In this document: piece after piece, positions 1 through 5,347 of the stretch
Layout: the number at the start of each line of letters is the position of its first letter
Position numbering within the stretch: position 1 is the stretch's first letter
DNA from: Spirochaetaceae bacterium
GTDB lineage: Bacteria; Spirochaetota; Spirochaetia; Spirochaetales_E; Spirochaetaceae_B
Reading direction: 5' to 3'
NCBI GenBank assembly: GCA_003249275.1
Contig: QKJO01000118.1
Location: forward strand, 1-5,347
DNA length: 5,347 nucleotides
The notes under the pieces: model-generated
Told to the model about the DNA's origin: nothing
The model's database searches: none
Seen by the model: the letters and a program-made list of their open reading frames with translations, nothing else
Position numbers and translations under genes: made by a program

Positions 1-667
1 CGGCTGGAAGGGAATCGGTATCGTAGGATTCGGCACCTTCTTTTTCAATAGTTTCACAATCTGTATTCTAAGCGCTCTGGCCAATGTCATGTTCTGTTCT
101 CTGACCGCCTATGCTTTTGCCAGACTTCGGTTTGCCGGTAAGAAGTTATGGTTCGTCCTGATGATGACGACCCTCATGCTGCCTGCTCATGTGACGACCA
201 TTCCCCGGTATATCATGTTCAGGACCTTCGGCTGGATCAACACGTTTCTGCCGATTATCGTGCCCAAATTTTTTGCCACAGACGCCTTTTTTATCTTCCT
301 TCTGGTTCAGTTTATCCGTGGCCTGCCGCGGGATCTGGACGAATCGGCCTACATCGACGGATGCTCCAAATTCGGAATTTATTCAAGGATCATTCTGCCC
401 CTGACGGTTCCTGCTCTGATCTCAACGGTGCTTTTTTCCTTTTTGTGGACCTGGGATGATTTTTTCAACCAGCTCCTGTATCTGACATCTCCTGAGAAGT
501 ATACAGTTCCCATGGGGCTTCGGCTGTTTCTGGATGCATCGGGGATTTCATCCTGGGGGTCCATGTTCGCCATGTCTGTTCTCTCACTGATACCGGCTTT
601 TATCCTCTTCTTTTCCCTGCAGAAATATTTTGTAAAGGGTATTGCTACTACGGGAATCAAGGGATGA
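1..667 (+). CDS. Carbohydrate ABC transporter permease, MalG-type (CUT1), 5'-truncated by window edge
   Basis: This is an inner-membrane subunit of a sugar importer, which forms the translocation channel with a partner permease. The reading frame is open from base 2, so the gene starts before the window; 221 residues are visible and about 55-75 N-terminal residues are missing if it has the usual length of MalG-like proteins (roughly 275-300). The visible part has several hydrophobic segments. It also has the cytoplasmic EAA loop that docks on the ATPase (bases about 341-418, reading ESAYIDGCSKFGIYSRIILP, with the conserved Gly and the closing I-LP). The C-terminus, KYFVKGIATTGIKG, is typical of MalG/UgpE/LacG-like permeases. 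The internal ATG at base 89 is not the start, because homologous sequence continues upstream of it. The binding-protein gene follows 86 bases later on the same strand. The sugar cannot be deduced from a permease. The family call is firm. Confidence 0.95.
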   Translation, partial: GWKGIGIVGFGTFFFNSFTICILSALANVMFCSLTAYAFARLRFAGKKLWFVLMMTTLMLPAHVTTIPRYIMFRTFGWINTFLPIIVPKFFATDAFFIFLLVQFIRGLPRDLDESAYIDGCSKFGIYSRIILPLTVPALISTVLFSFLWTWDDFFNQLLYLTSPEKYTVPMGLRLFLDASGISSWGSMFAMSVLSLIPAFILFFSLQKYFVKGIATTGIKG

Positions 668-681
668 AGAGATCTCAATAA

Positions 682-693
682 CCGGCTTGCCGG
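682..693 (+). other. Small intercistronic hairpin
   Basis: CCGGCTTGCCGG can fold into a 4-5 bp GC stem with a tiny loop, 14 bases after the permease stop. It is followed by CACAAAAAC and not by a T-run, so it does not look like a standard intrinsic terminator. It could act as a minor pause or RNA-stability element between permease and binding protein. A second very weak stem (GCTG/CAGC, 717-729) lies downstream. I see no convincing promoter in the 668-753 gap, so read-through from the permease is the simplest model. Confidence 0.3.
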
Positions 694-742
694 CACAAAA
701 ACTTTACATTACCAGAGCTGCAAATCAGCCTTGGCAGTATAT

Positions 743-750
743 AGGAGGAG
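743..750 (+). promoter_or_regulatory. Strong ribosome binding site of the sugar-binding protein gene
   Basis: AGGAGGAG contains a perfect AGGAGG core, with five bases between the core and the ATG at 754. It is the best Shine-Dalgarno in the window. It fits the need for many binding-protein copies per transporter and fixes the start codon. Confidence 0.85.
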
Positions 751-753
751 AGT

Positions 754-2034
754 ATGAAAAATTTTCTATTGACTCTGTTGATTCTCTTGGCAGGAGTCTC
801 CATGGCCTTTGCAACCGGTGCTGCGGAACCGGCGGCTGCCGAAGACAGTACGACGGTCATTCGGTGGGCCTACTGGGGCAGCGGTGAAAGAGTGGAGATC
901 AGCCAGAAGGCGATCGAACTGTTTGAGTCCCGGAATCCCGGCATCAGGGTCAATCCTGAAGTCTCGGGAGGCGCGGGGGATCACTTTGTAAAAGTAGACA
1001 CCCAGCTGGCCGGCGGCAACGGACCCGACATCATTCAGATGGGCGGTAATATCTATGATTATGCCGACGTGCTGCTCCCTCTGGACAGCTATGCCGGTTC
1101 CGTTCTCAATGTGGGTGTCATCGATCCCAGTGCAGTCGCATCGGGTACAATCGGAGGCAAGCTCCTGGGGGTTTCGACCGGCGTTACCATGCCCTCCCTG
1201 GTCATCAACAGGACCCTGATTGAAAAATCCGGAGCACCTCTGCCTCCCAAGTCGATGACCTATGCCGAATTCCGTGATTACCTTGTCATGCTCAAGGGAA
1301 AGCTCCCTGCGGGCGTTTATCCCATGCAGGATATCGGAGTCATGTCCAGCAGTTCTACACCTTTCGGCTACTGGACAAGATTCAATGGAACACCCCTGTA
1401 CAGTGCCGCAAAAAATGCAACCAGCGTCACTCCTGCCGCCGCTCAGAAGTATCTGGACCTGTTCAAGGATTACAGGGATAACGGTCTTGTACCGCCTGCT
1501 GATGTGGCTGCAGGGTTTGCCGAGAGCAACGCCGATACATCTTCGATCATTGCCGGTAAGGTGGCCATCGCCTATCTTTTTACCAACCAGCTGAGCGGAT
1601 ATCAGGCGGCGACAACGGACCAGCTTGATCTGATTGAATTTCCGGGAGCCGCGGCCACCAAGGCCCTCTGGCAGGCACCCAGTCAGTTCTACACAGTCAA
1701 CAAGGACTCCAAAAATCCGGAAGCCACGGTCAAGTTCATCGATTTCCTGGTTAATGATCCCGATGCCGCCCTGATCCTGGGCAGCAACAGGGGAGCCTCC
1801 GCCTCCTCCTCCGCCAGAGCGGCGGGTGCGAATTCCAAGGCTGACCAGCTGGTTCTGGAATACATGACAGTCGCAGGACCTCACTCATCCATGGAAACCG
1901 ACCATGTTCCCAATGATACAGAATTCAACAGTACTCTGTATCTCATCTATCAGAGGGTCGCCTTTGGTCAGATCACAACGGCCGAGGGCGGAAAGCAGAT
2001 TAACGATCTCTTGAACAGATTGATTTCAAAATAA
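754..2034 (+). CDS. Extracellular sugar-binding protein of an ABC transporter (family 1 type)
   Basis: This 426-residue protein captures the sugar in the periplasm and delivers it to the permease pair. Residues 1-20 are a signal peptide: MKN, a Leu-rich core, then a likely signal-peptidase I cut after A20 (AFA-TGAAE). There is no lipobox cysteine, so a soluble periplasmic form is expected. An Ala/Glu/Pro linker (about 21-31) precedes the mature fold, which opens with IRWAYWGSGERVEISQKAIELFESRNPGI (written here only to 'NPGI'; this is the usual first strand and helix). The GGNGPDIIQMGG stretch near residues 88-99 is the classic 'PDI' strand. Length is normal for the family. It follows the permease, whereas in many sugar operons the binding protein comes first. 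A hairpin sits just past its stop and two cytoplasmic enzymes follow. An oddity is the Ala/Ser-rich GASASSSARAAG at residues 347-358, where relatives often have a Gly-Val-Pro-Ala-Ser type loop. The ligand is unknown. Confidence 0.95.
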   Translation: MKNFLLTLLILLAGVSMAFATGAAEPAAAEDSTTVIRWAYWGSGERVEISQKAIELFESRNPGIRVNPEVSGGAGDHFVKVDTQLAGGNGPDIIQMGGNIYDYADVLLPLDSYAGSVLNVGVIDPSAVASGTIGGKLLGVSTGVTMPSLVINRTLIEKSGAPLPPKSMTYAEFRDYLVMLKGKLPAGVYPMQDIGVMSSSSTPFGYWTRFNGTPLYSAAKNATSVTPAAAQKYLDLFKDYRDNGLVPPADVAAGFAESNADTSSIIAGKVAIAYLFTNQLSGYQAATTDQLDLIEFPGAAATKALWQAPSQFYTVNKDSKNPEATVKFIDFLVNDPDAALILGSNRGASASSSARAAGANSKADQLVLEYMTVAGPHSSMETDHVPNDTEFNSTLYLIYQRVAFGQITTAEGGKQINDLLNRLISK

Positions 2035-2045
2035 TACACTTAGAT

Positions 2046-2071
2046 GAGACGGCCCCGGGTGGGGCTGTCTC
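2046..2071 (+). terminator. Strong GC-rich hairpin after the binding-protein gene (partial terminator or RNA-stabilising element)
   Basis: GAGACGGCCCC (2046-2056) pairs with GGGGCTGTCTC (2061-2071) around a GGGT loop. This makes an 11 bp stem with a single G-U pair at 2051/2066, starting 11 bases after the stop codon. The downstream bases are CCCTTGCCTGTCT, which is T/C-rich but lacks a true T-run, so full termination is doubtful. In many sugar-uptake operons such a stem keeps binding-protein mRNA abundant while less transcript reaches the distal genes; that role is inferred here. Confidence 0.65.
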
Positions 2072-2106
2072 CCCTTGCCTGTCTATAACATCCCTTTTCA
2101 ATAATT

Positions 2107-2118
2107 GGTGGTCATGTG
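2107..2118 (+). promoter_or_regulatory. Weak ribosome binding site and GTG start of the GH43 gene
   Basis: GGTGG (2107-2111) lies four bases before the GTG at 2116. An in-frame stop (TAA, 2086-2088) blocks any long upstream extension, and no in-frame ATG occurs until residue 214, well inside the fold, so GTG is the best start. An ATG at 2114 overlaps it in another frame but reads only ATG-TGC-TGA. The next gene start outside the operon (5210) also uses a GGTGG-type site, which suggests this form is acceptable in this genome. Confidence 0.6.
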
Positions 2119-3021
2119 CTGAGCAGAAATGAAATACAGATCCGGGATCCTTTTATTTTCACCTGTCCGGAGGAACGGAACTACTACCTTTTCGGTACCA
2201 CAGACAGGAATCCCTGGAACAGCAGAGGATCGGGGTTTGATGCCTATATCAGCCGGGATCTTGAAAATTTTCAGGGCCCTTTCCGGGTTTTTTCAGGAAG
2301 CCCGGATTTCTGGGGAACCCATGATTTCTGGGCTCCCGAACTTCATTTTTATAAGAACCGATATTATCTGTTTGCTTCTTTCACATCTGAAACTCAGCGA
2401 CGAGGAACACAGATCCTTGTTTCGGATTCCATTCTCGGACCTTTCCATCCCCTGATCAACAGAGCTGTAACTCCGGAAAGCTGGGAATGTCTAGACGGAA
2501 CCTTCCATGTCGACGAGTCGGGAAATCCCTGGATCGTCTTCTGTCATGAATGGGTCCAGGTCAATGACGGGGCCGTTTATGCCGCTCCTCTTACAGAGGA
2601 TCTTTGCGCTCTGAAGGGTGAACCCCATCTTCTGTTCACCGCCTCCCGGGCTCCCTGGACCAGGTCACTGGAACGGCGGGACGGCAGCGGCATCAGGGAT
2701 GCCAGAGTCACGGACGGACCCTTTCTGCACAGGCAGAAAGACGGGCAGCTGGTCATGCTCTGGTCCAGCCTGGCTGAACAGGGGTATGCCATGGGGTGTG
2801 CCCTGTCTGAAAGCGGAGATATACGGGGACCCTGGAGGTTGAACAGCACTCCTCTGGTTGAGGGGGACGGCGGTCACGGAATGGCTTTCAGGGATTTTTC
2901 CGGGAATCTGTTCATCACTTTTCACTCTCCCAACAAAACACCCCTTGAACGTTTCATGTATTATCCTGCAGAAGAGTCTCCCGACGGACTCATCCTTTCA
3001 GATAAAAGGAGTCCCGCATGA
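2116..3021 (+). CDS. Glycoside hydrolase family 43-type protein, cytoplasmic
   Basis: This is a 301-residue single-domain protein with the five-bladed propeller signature of GH43, whose members cleave alpha-L-arabinofuranosyl, beta-xylosyl or beta-galactosyl linkages with inversion. The expected motifs appear in order. IRDPF gives D11 as the likely catalytic base near the N-terminus. HDFWAPELH is at 69-77. LDGTF with D127 is the likely pKa-modulating Asp, followed by WIVFCHEW (139-146). VTDGPFLHR (198-206) is at the general-acid position, and GGHGMAF (252-258) carries the conserved central His, H254. The residue at the acid position is Asp (D200), where most GH43 enzymes have Glu. There is no signal peptide, so it should act on imported oligosaccharide. 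Its stop overlaps the start of the next gene by ATGA. The family call is strong; substrate and the effect of D200 are unknown. An endo-arabinanase, arabinofuranosidase or xylosidase would each be possible. Confidence 0.88.
   Translation: MLSRNEIQIRDPFIFTCPEERNYYLFGTTDRNPWNSRGSGFDAYISRDLENFQGPFRVFSGSPDFWGTHDFWAPELHFYKNRYYLFASFTSETQRRGTQILVSDSILGPFHPLINRAVTPESWECLDGTFHVDESGNPWIVFCHEWVQVNDGAVYAAPLTEDLCALKGEPHLLFTASRAPWTRSLERRDGSGIRDARVTDGPFLHRQKDGQLVMLWSSLAEQGYAMGCALSESGDIRGPWRLNSTPLVEGDGGHGMAFRDFSGNLFITFHSPNKTPLERFMYYPAEESPDGLILSDKRSPA
3004..3021 (+). promoter_or_regulatory. Shine-Dalgarno and ATGA stop/start overlap coupling the two enzyme genes
   Basis: AAAAGGAG (3004-3011) sits six bases before the ATG at 3018, inside the last codons of the GH43 gene. 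The ATGA at 3018-3021 contains both the start codon of the downstream gene and the TGA stop of the upstream one. This layout usually gives translational coupling, so the two enzymes are probably made together. Confidence 0.85.
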
Positions 3022-5105
3022 GTCCCATCGACAGAAAAAAACTGGTCCGCAGGCACAATCCTCTGTTTCGGGAATGGAATCCCCGTAGCCCCCTGACCGT
3101 AGGCAACGGTGATTTTGCATTTACTGCGGATTTCACAGGCCTGCAGAGCCTGATTGAAACGGCGCCGGGGGATGTCCCCCTTTGTACAATGAGCCAGAAA
3201 GGATTTCACTCCTATCCGGATGCTCCCCAGGGATACGGAGATCTGAAACTGAAAGAGTACAGCTGCGGCGGCAGAACCGTGGGGTATATGACCGATCCAT
3301 CGGGTCAGGAAGAGCTCTTCAAAGGTCTCAGGGTCAATCCCCACCGTTTTCATCTCGCCAATATCGGTCTTTATCTGGAGGATGAAACCGGAACGGCAGC
3401 ACTGCCGGAGCGAAACGGCGGGGCGGATTTTTCTCAATTTACGGATCTGCTCCAGAATCTCGATCTCTGGACGGGTGTTATGCACAGCGAATTCAGATAC
3501 AAGGGGAGTCCCGTTTCAGTCGGTACCGTATGTCATCCCCGGATGGATCTGATTTCAGTCAGGATGGAAAGCCCACTTGCCGGAACGGGGAGGGCGGGTC
3601 TGGAACTTGCCTTTCCCTACGGGAGTCATACAATCAGCGGAGCCGACTGGCATCGCCCCGAGGGGCACAGGTCGGTTCTGTCCCGTCTGTCGCCCGAGGT
3701 TTACAGGATCGGCAGGGAGATGGATGGCTCCTCCTATACGGTCACGGTGGCATTCAGGGAAGGATCATCCGTCAAATGCAGACGGATGGACGGGCATGGC
3801 TGGATTTTTACCTCCGATACAGAGGTTCTTGAGTTTTCTGTTCTCATCTCCTCCGGCAGGGAGGAAGAGCCTCTCCCCCTGTTCAATGAAACCTGCATAC
3901 TGAGCGGAGACGCCTGGGAGTCCTACTGGCAGGACGGAGCGGCCCTGTCTTTTGAAGGAAGCACGGATCCGGGAGCGGAGGAACTGGAAAGACGGATCAT
4001 TCTGTCTCAATACCTGCTGGGTCTGCAGAGCCTCGGCTCTCTGCCGCCGGCCGAAACGGGACTGACCTGCAACAGCTGGTACGGGAAATTTCACCTGGAA
4101 ATGCATGTCTGGCATGCCCTTCACGGCCTGCTGTGGAACAGGACAGGTCTTGTTGAAAAGAGTCTGGGCTGGTATCACACAATCCTCCCTTCCGCCCGTG
4201 AAAGAGCGGTACAGCAGGGGTATAAAGGGGTGCGATGGCCCAAGATGACCGATGAATCGGGTAATGACAGTCCCTCTCCCATCGGTACTCTTCTGTGCTG
4301 GCAGCAGCCTCATCCGATTCTCTTTGCCGAATTGATCTACCGGATGAAACCCTCTGCCGGCATCATTGAAAACTACGGGACGATCGTGGAAGAGACGGCT
4401 GAGTTTATGGCCGACTATGCTCTCTTTGACAAAGAAAAGGGCCGCTATATTCTGGGACCGCCCCTGATACCGGCTCAGGAGAATCATGCTCCGGAACAGA
4501 CCCTGAATCCCTGCTTTGAACTGGAATACTGGCGATGGGCGCTGAAAACTGCCATCCTGTGGAAGGAAAGACAGGGAAACCCTGTCCCCGCCAATTGGAG
4601 AGATGTGCTCTCCGGTCTGAGTCCCTGCCCTGTGGATGAAGAGAGAAACAGCTACGCCGCCCATGAAAACTGCCGGAACAGCTACACCGAATTCGGAACC
4701 GACCATCCCTCTATGCTCCTGGCCTGCGGATTTCTTCCCGGAGAGAGCACAGATCCCGGGCTGATGTCGAACAGCTATGATGAAGTCCTTAAAAACTGGA
4801 AAATGGAAACGATGTGGGGATGGGATTTTCCGTCCATGGCCATGACTCTGGCGCGGCTGGGCAGGCGCAGTGAGGCTGTGGAAGCTCTGCTGATGGACAG
4901 CCCTAAAAACATCTACCTTCCCAACGGTCACAACCGACAGCAGGGGCATGACGATCTTCCCCTTTATCTGCCCGGTAACGGGGCTCTTCTCCTTGCTGCC
5001 GCCATGATGGCTGCCGGATGGGACGGTTCCTCCGGCGAGGCGCCCGGATTTCCTGATGACGGAAGCTGGAAGGTGAAAGGGGAAGGATTTTCACCCTATA
5101 TTTAA
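3018..5105 (+). CDS. Putative (alpha/alpha)6 six-hairpin glycosidase, uncharacterised family
   Basis: This 695-residue protein lacks a signal peptide or membrane segment, so it is expected in the cytoplasm. The N-terminal half (about 20-310) looks like the beta-sandwich seen ahead of (alpha/alpha)6 barrels in GH65-like and related enzymes; it opens with LTVGNGDFAFTADFTGLQ (26-43). The C-terminal half (about 320-670) is helical and rich in Trp, His and acidic motifs typical of a sugar-binding barrel. These are NSWYGKFHLEMHVWH (352-366), RWPKM (406-410), SPSPIGTLLCWQQPHP (418-433), LNPCFELEYWRW (496-507), YTEFGTDHPS (556-565) and METMWGWDFPS (596-606). Candidate catalytic acids are E361, E501, E503, E558, E597 and D603; I cannot choose among them from sequence. 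It is co-translated with the GH43 gene behind a sugar transporter, which supports a role in breaking down the imported oligosaccharide. A phosphorylase is also possible, since GH65 contains many. I recognise the fold type with fair confidence but no characterised family. Confidence 0.7.
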   Translation: MSPIDRKKLVRRHNPLFREWNPRSPLTVGNGDFAFTADFTGLQSLIETAPGDVPLCTMSQKGFHSYPDAPQGYGDLKLKEYSCGGRTVGYMTDPSGQEELFKGLRVNPHRFHLANIGLYLEDETGTAALPERNGGADFSQFTDLLQNLDLWTGVMHSEFRYKGSPVSVGTVCHPRMDLISVRMESPLAGTGRAGLELAFPYGSHTISGADWHRPEGHRSVLSRLSPEVYRIGREMDGSSYTVTVAFREGSSVKCRRMDGHGWIFTSDTEVLEFSVLISSGREEEPLPLFNETCILSGDAWESYWQDGAALSFEGSTDPGAEELERRIILSQYLLGLQSLGSLPPAETGLTCNSWYGKFHLEMHVWHALHGLLWNRTGLVEKSLGWYHTILPSARERAVQQGYKGVRWPKMTDESGNDSPSPIGTLLCWQQPHPILFAELIYRMKPSAGIIENYGTIVEETAEFMADYALFDKEKGRYILGPPLIPAQENHAPEQTLNPCFELEYWRWALKTAILWKERQGNPVPANWRDVLSGLSPCPVDEERNSYAAHENCRNSYTEFGTDHPSMLLACGFLPGESTDPGLMSNSYDEVLKNWKMETMWGWDFPSMAMTLARLGRRSEAVEALLMDSPKNIYLPNGHNRQQGHDDLPLYLPGNGALLLAAAMMAAGWDGSSGEAPGFPDDGSWKVKGEGFSPYI

Positions 5106-5127
5106 CAAAATCTCCCTTATTGATCCG

Positions 5128-5137
5128 AACCCGGGTT
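5128..5137 (+). repeat. 10-base palindrome in the gap after the enzyme operon
   Basis: AACCCGGGTT is a perfect palindrome 22 bases past the stop of the six-hairpin gene and 18 bases upstream of the proposed -35 box at 5156. A related 5 bp stem, GAACC (5127-5131) with GGTTC (5143-5147), is also possible. It may be a repressor-type operator or part of a weak terminator. No T-run follows, and a palindrome of this size can occur by chance. Confidence 0.3.
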
Positions 5138-5155
5138 GAACAGGTTCTCTTCCAT

Positions 5156-5184
5156 TTGAAATATCTCGGATTTTTCTGTATTTT
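5156..5184 (+). promoter_or_regulatory. Candidate sigma70-type promoter for the membrane-anchored gene
   Basis: TTGAAA (5156-5161) and TATTTT (5179-5184) are separated by exactly 17 bases. They match the consensus at five of six and four of six positions. A start of transcription near 5191 would leave a leader of about 20 bases before the ATG at 5210. This fits the 104-base gap being the boundary between the sugar operon and a new transcription unit. Confidence 0.5.
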
Positions 5185-5209
5185 ATCTAGAGAAGAGAGA
5201 GGTGGTAAG

Positions 5210-5347
5210 ATGAAACTGTACAGTAGAAATCAGGTAATCTTTTATTCTGCGGCATCAGCGATTGTCGTGTTCCTGCTTCTCTTCGGTTTCGGACTCCTCT
5301 CATTCGGCAACGGAAAGCAGGAGCTTCAGACTCCGGTGGATCAGATC
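5210..5347 (+). CDS. N-terminally membrane-anchored protein, function unknown, 3'-truncated by window edge
   Basis: An ATG at 5210 opens a frame that stays open for 46 codons to the window end. AGGTGG (5200-5205) lies four bases upstream as a near-consensus ribosome binding site. The protein begins MKLYSRNQVIFYSAASAIVV, with a basic, polar head followed by a hydrophobic stretch (about residues 11-32). It continues into a polar segment GNGKQELQTPVDQI that would face the periplasm. There is no lipobox cysteine or clear signal-peptidase I site in the visible part, so an uncleaved signal anchor is likely. Such an N-terminus would suit a membrane-tethered HtrA/DegP-type protease or another envelope protein, but too little is visible to decide. 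Its own candidate promoter separates it from the sugar operon. Confidence 0.7.
   Translation, partial: MKLYSRNQVIFYSAASAIVVFLLLFGFGLLSFGNGKQELQTPVDQI

Noticed and set aside
89..91. ATG at 89 as the start of the permease gene.
   Set aside because: The same frame is open to the window edge and encodes typical permease sequence (FGTFFFNSF...) before this Met, so the gene is truncated by the window.
687..715. TTGCCG as a possible -35 box in the gap before the binding-protein gene.
   Set aside because: The base run 17 positions downstream is TACCAG, a poor -10 match; TATATA at 738-743 is too close to the ribosome binding site to serve this gene.
766..1884. Long open frame of 372 codons on the minus strand opposite the binding-protein gene.
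   Set aside because: It mirrors the codon pattern of a clear + strand gene, gives a compositionally odd product (including a run of seven Gly opposite the TCC tract), and has no recognisable domain.
2084..2089. TATAAC, a five-of-six match to a -10 box upstream of the GH43 gene.
   Set aside because: At normal spacing the -35 position falls on GGGGCT inside the hairpin, with no match to TTGACA, so an internal promoter is not supported.
3765..4949. Long open frame of 394 codons on the minus strand opposite the six-hairpin gene.
   Set aside because: It lies wholly inside a coherent + strand gene with family-like motifs; the product is basic and shows no domain I recognise, so it is best explained as a shadow frame.
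5106..5155. Intrinsic terminator for the enzyme operon.
   Set aside because: The only inverted repeats here are short and are not followed by a T-run, so I could not support a terminator call.

Overview
The window is part of a carbohydrate-uptake and breakdown locus, with all genes on the + strand. The organism is probably a free-living or gut-associated spirochaete (Spirochaeta-type). That rests on the style of the sugar-binding protein's leader (short, no lipobox cysteine, cleaved near 'AFA-TGAAE') and on overall gene style, so it is an inference and not proof. Base composition is moderate to slightly GC-rich, and no mobile element, tRNA, rRNA or CRISPR array is visible.

Layout: (1) 1-667, the C-terminal three quarters of a MalG-type (CUT1) ABC transporter permease, cut by the window edge. 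(2) 754-2034, a periplasmic sugar-binding protein with a strong Shine-Dalgarno. (3) 2046-2071, a strong GC-rich hairpin between the binding protein and the enzymes. (4) 2116-3021, a family 43-type glycoside hydrolase starting at GTG. (5) 3018-5105, a 695-residue protein that looks like an (alpha/alpha)6 'six-hairpin' glycosidase of no characterised family I can name; its start overlaps the GH43 stop by ATGA. (6) A 104-base gap holding a palindrome and a plausible sigma70-type promoter. (7) 5210-5347, the start of a new gene encoding an N-terminally membrane-anchored protein, cut by the window edge.

How the parts fit: the transporter would bring an oligosaccharide into the cell intact. Both enzymes lack export signals, so cleavage would be cytoplasmic, with the GH43 protein and the six-hairpin protein made in a coupled ratio. 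No ATPase is visible; CUT1 systems often share one encoded elsewhere. The substrate cannot be read from sequence. GH43 enzymes typically act on arabinose-, xylose- or galactose-containing glycans, so a plant or host glycan fragment of that kind is the best guess. The six-hairpin enzyme is the most likely undescribed activity here. The GH43 protein is also notable for an Asp where the family's general-acid Glu is usually found.
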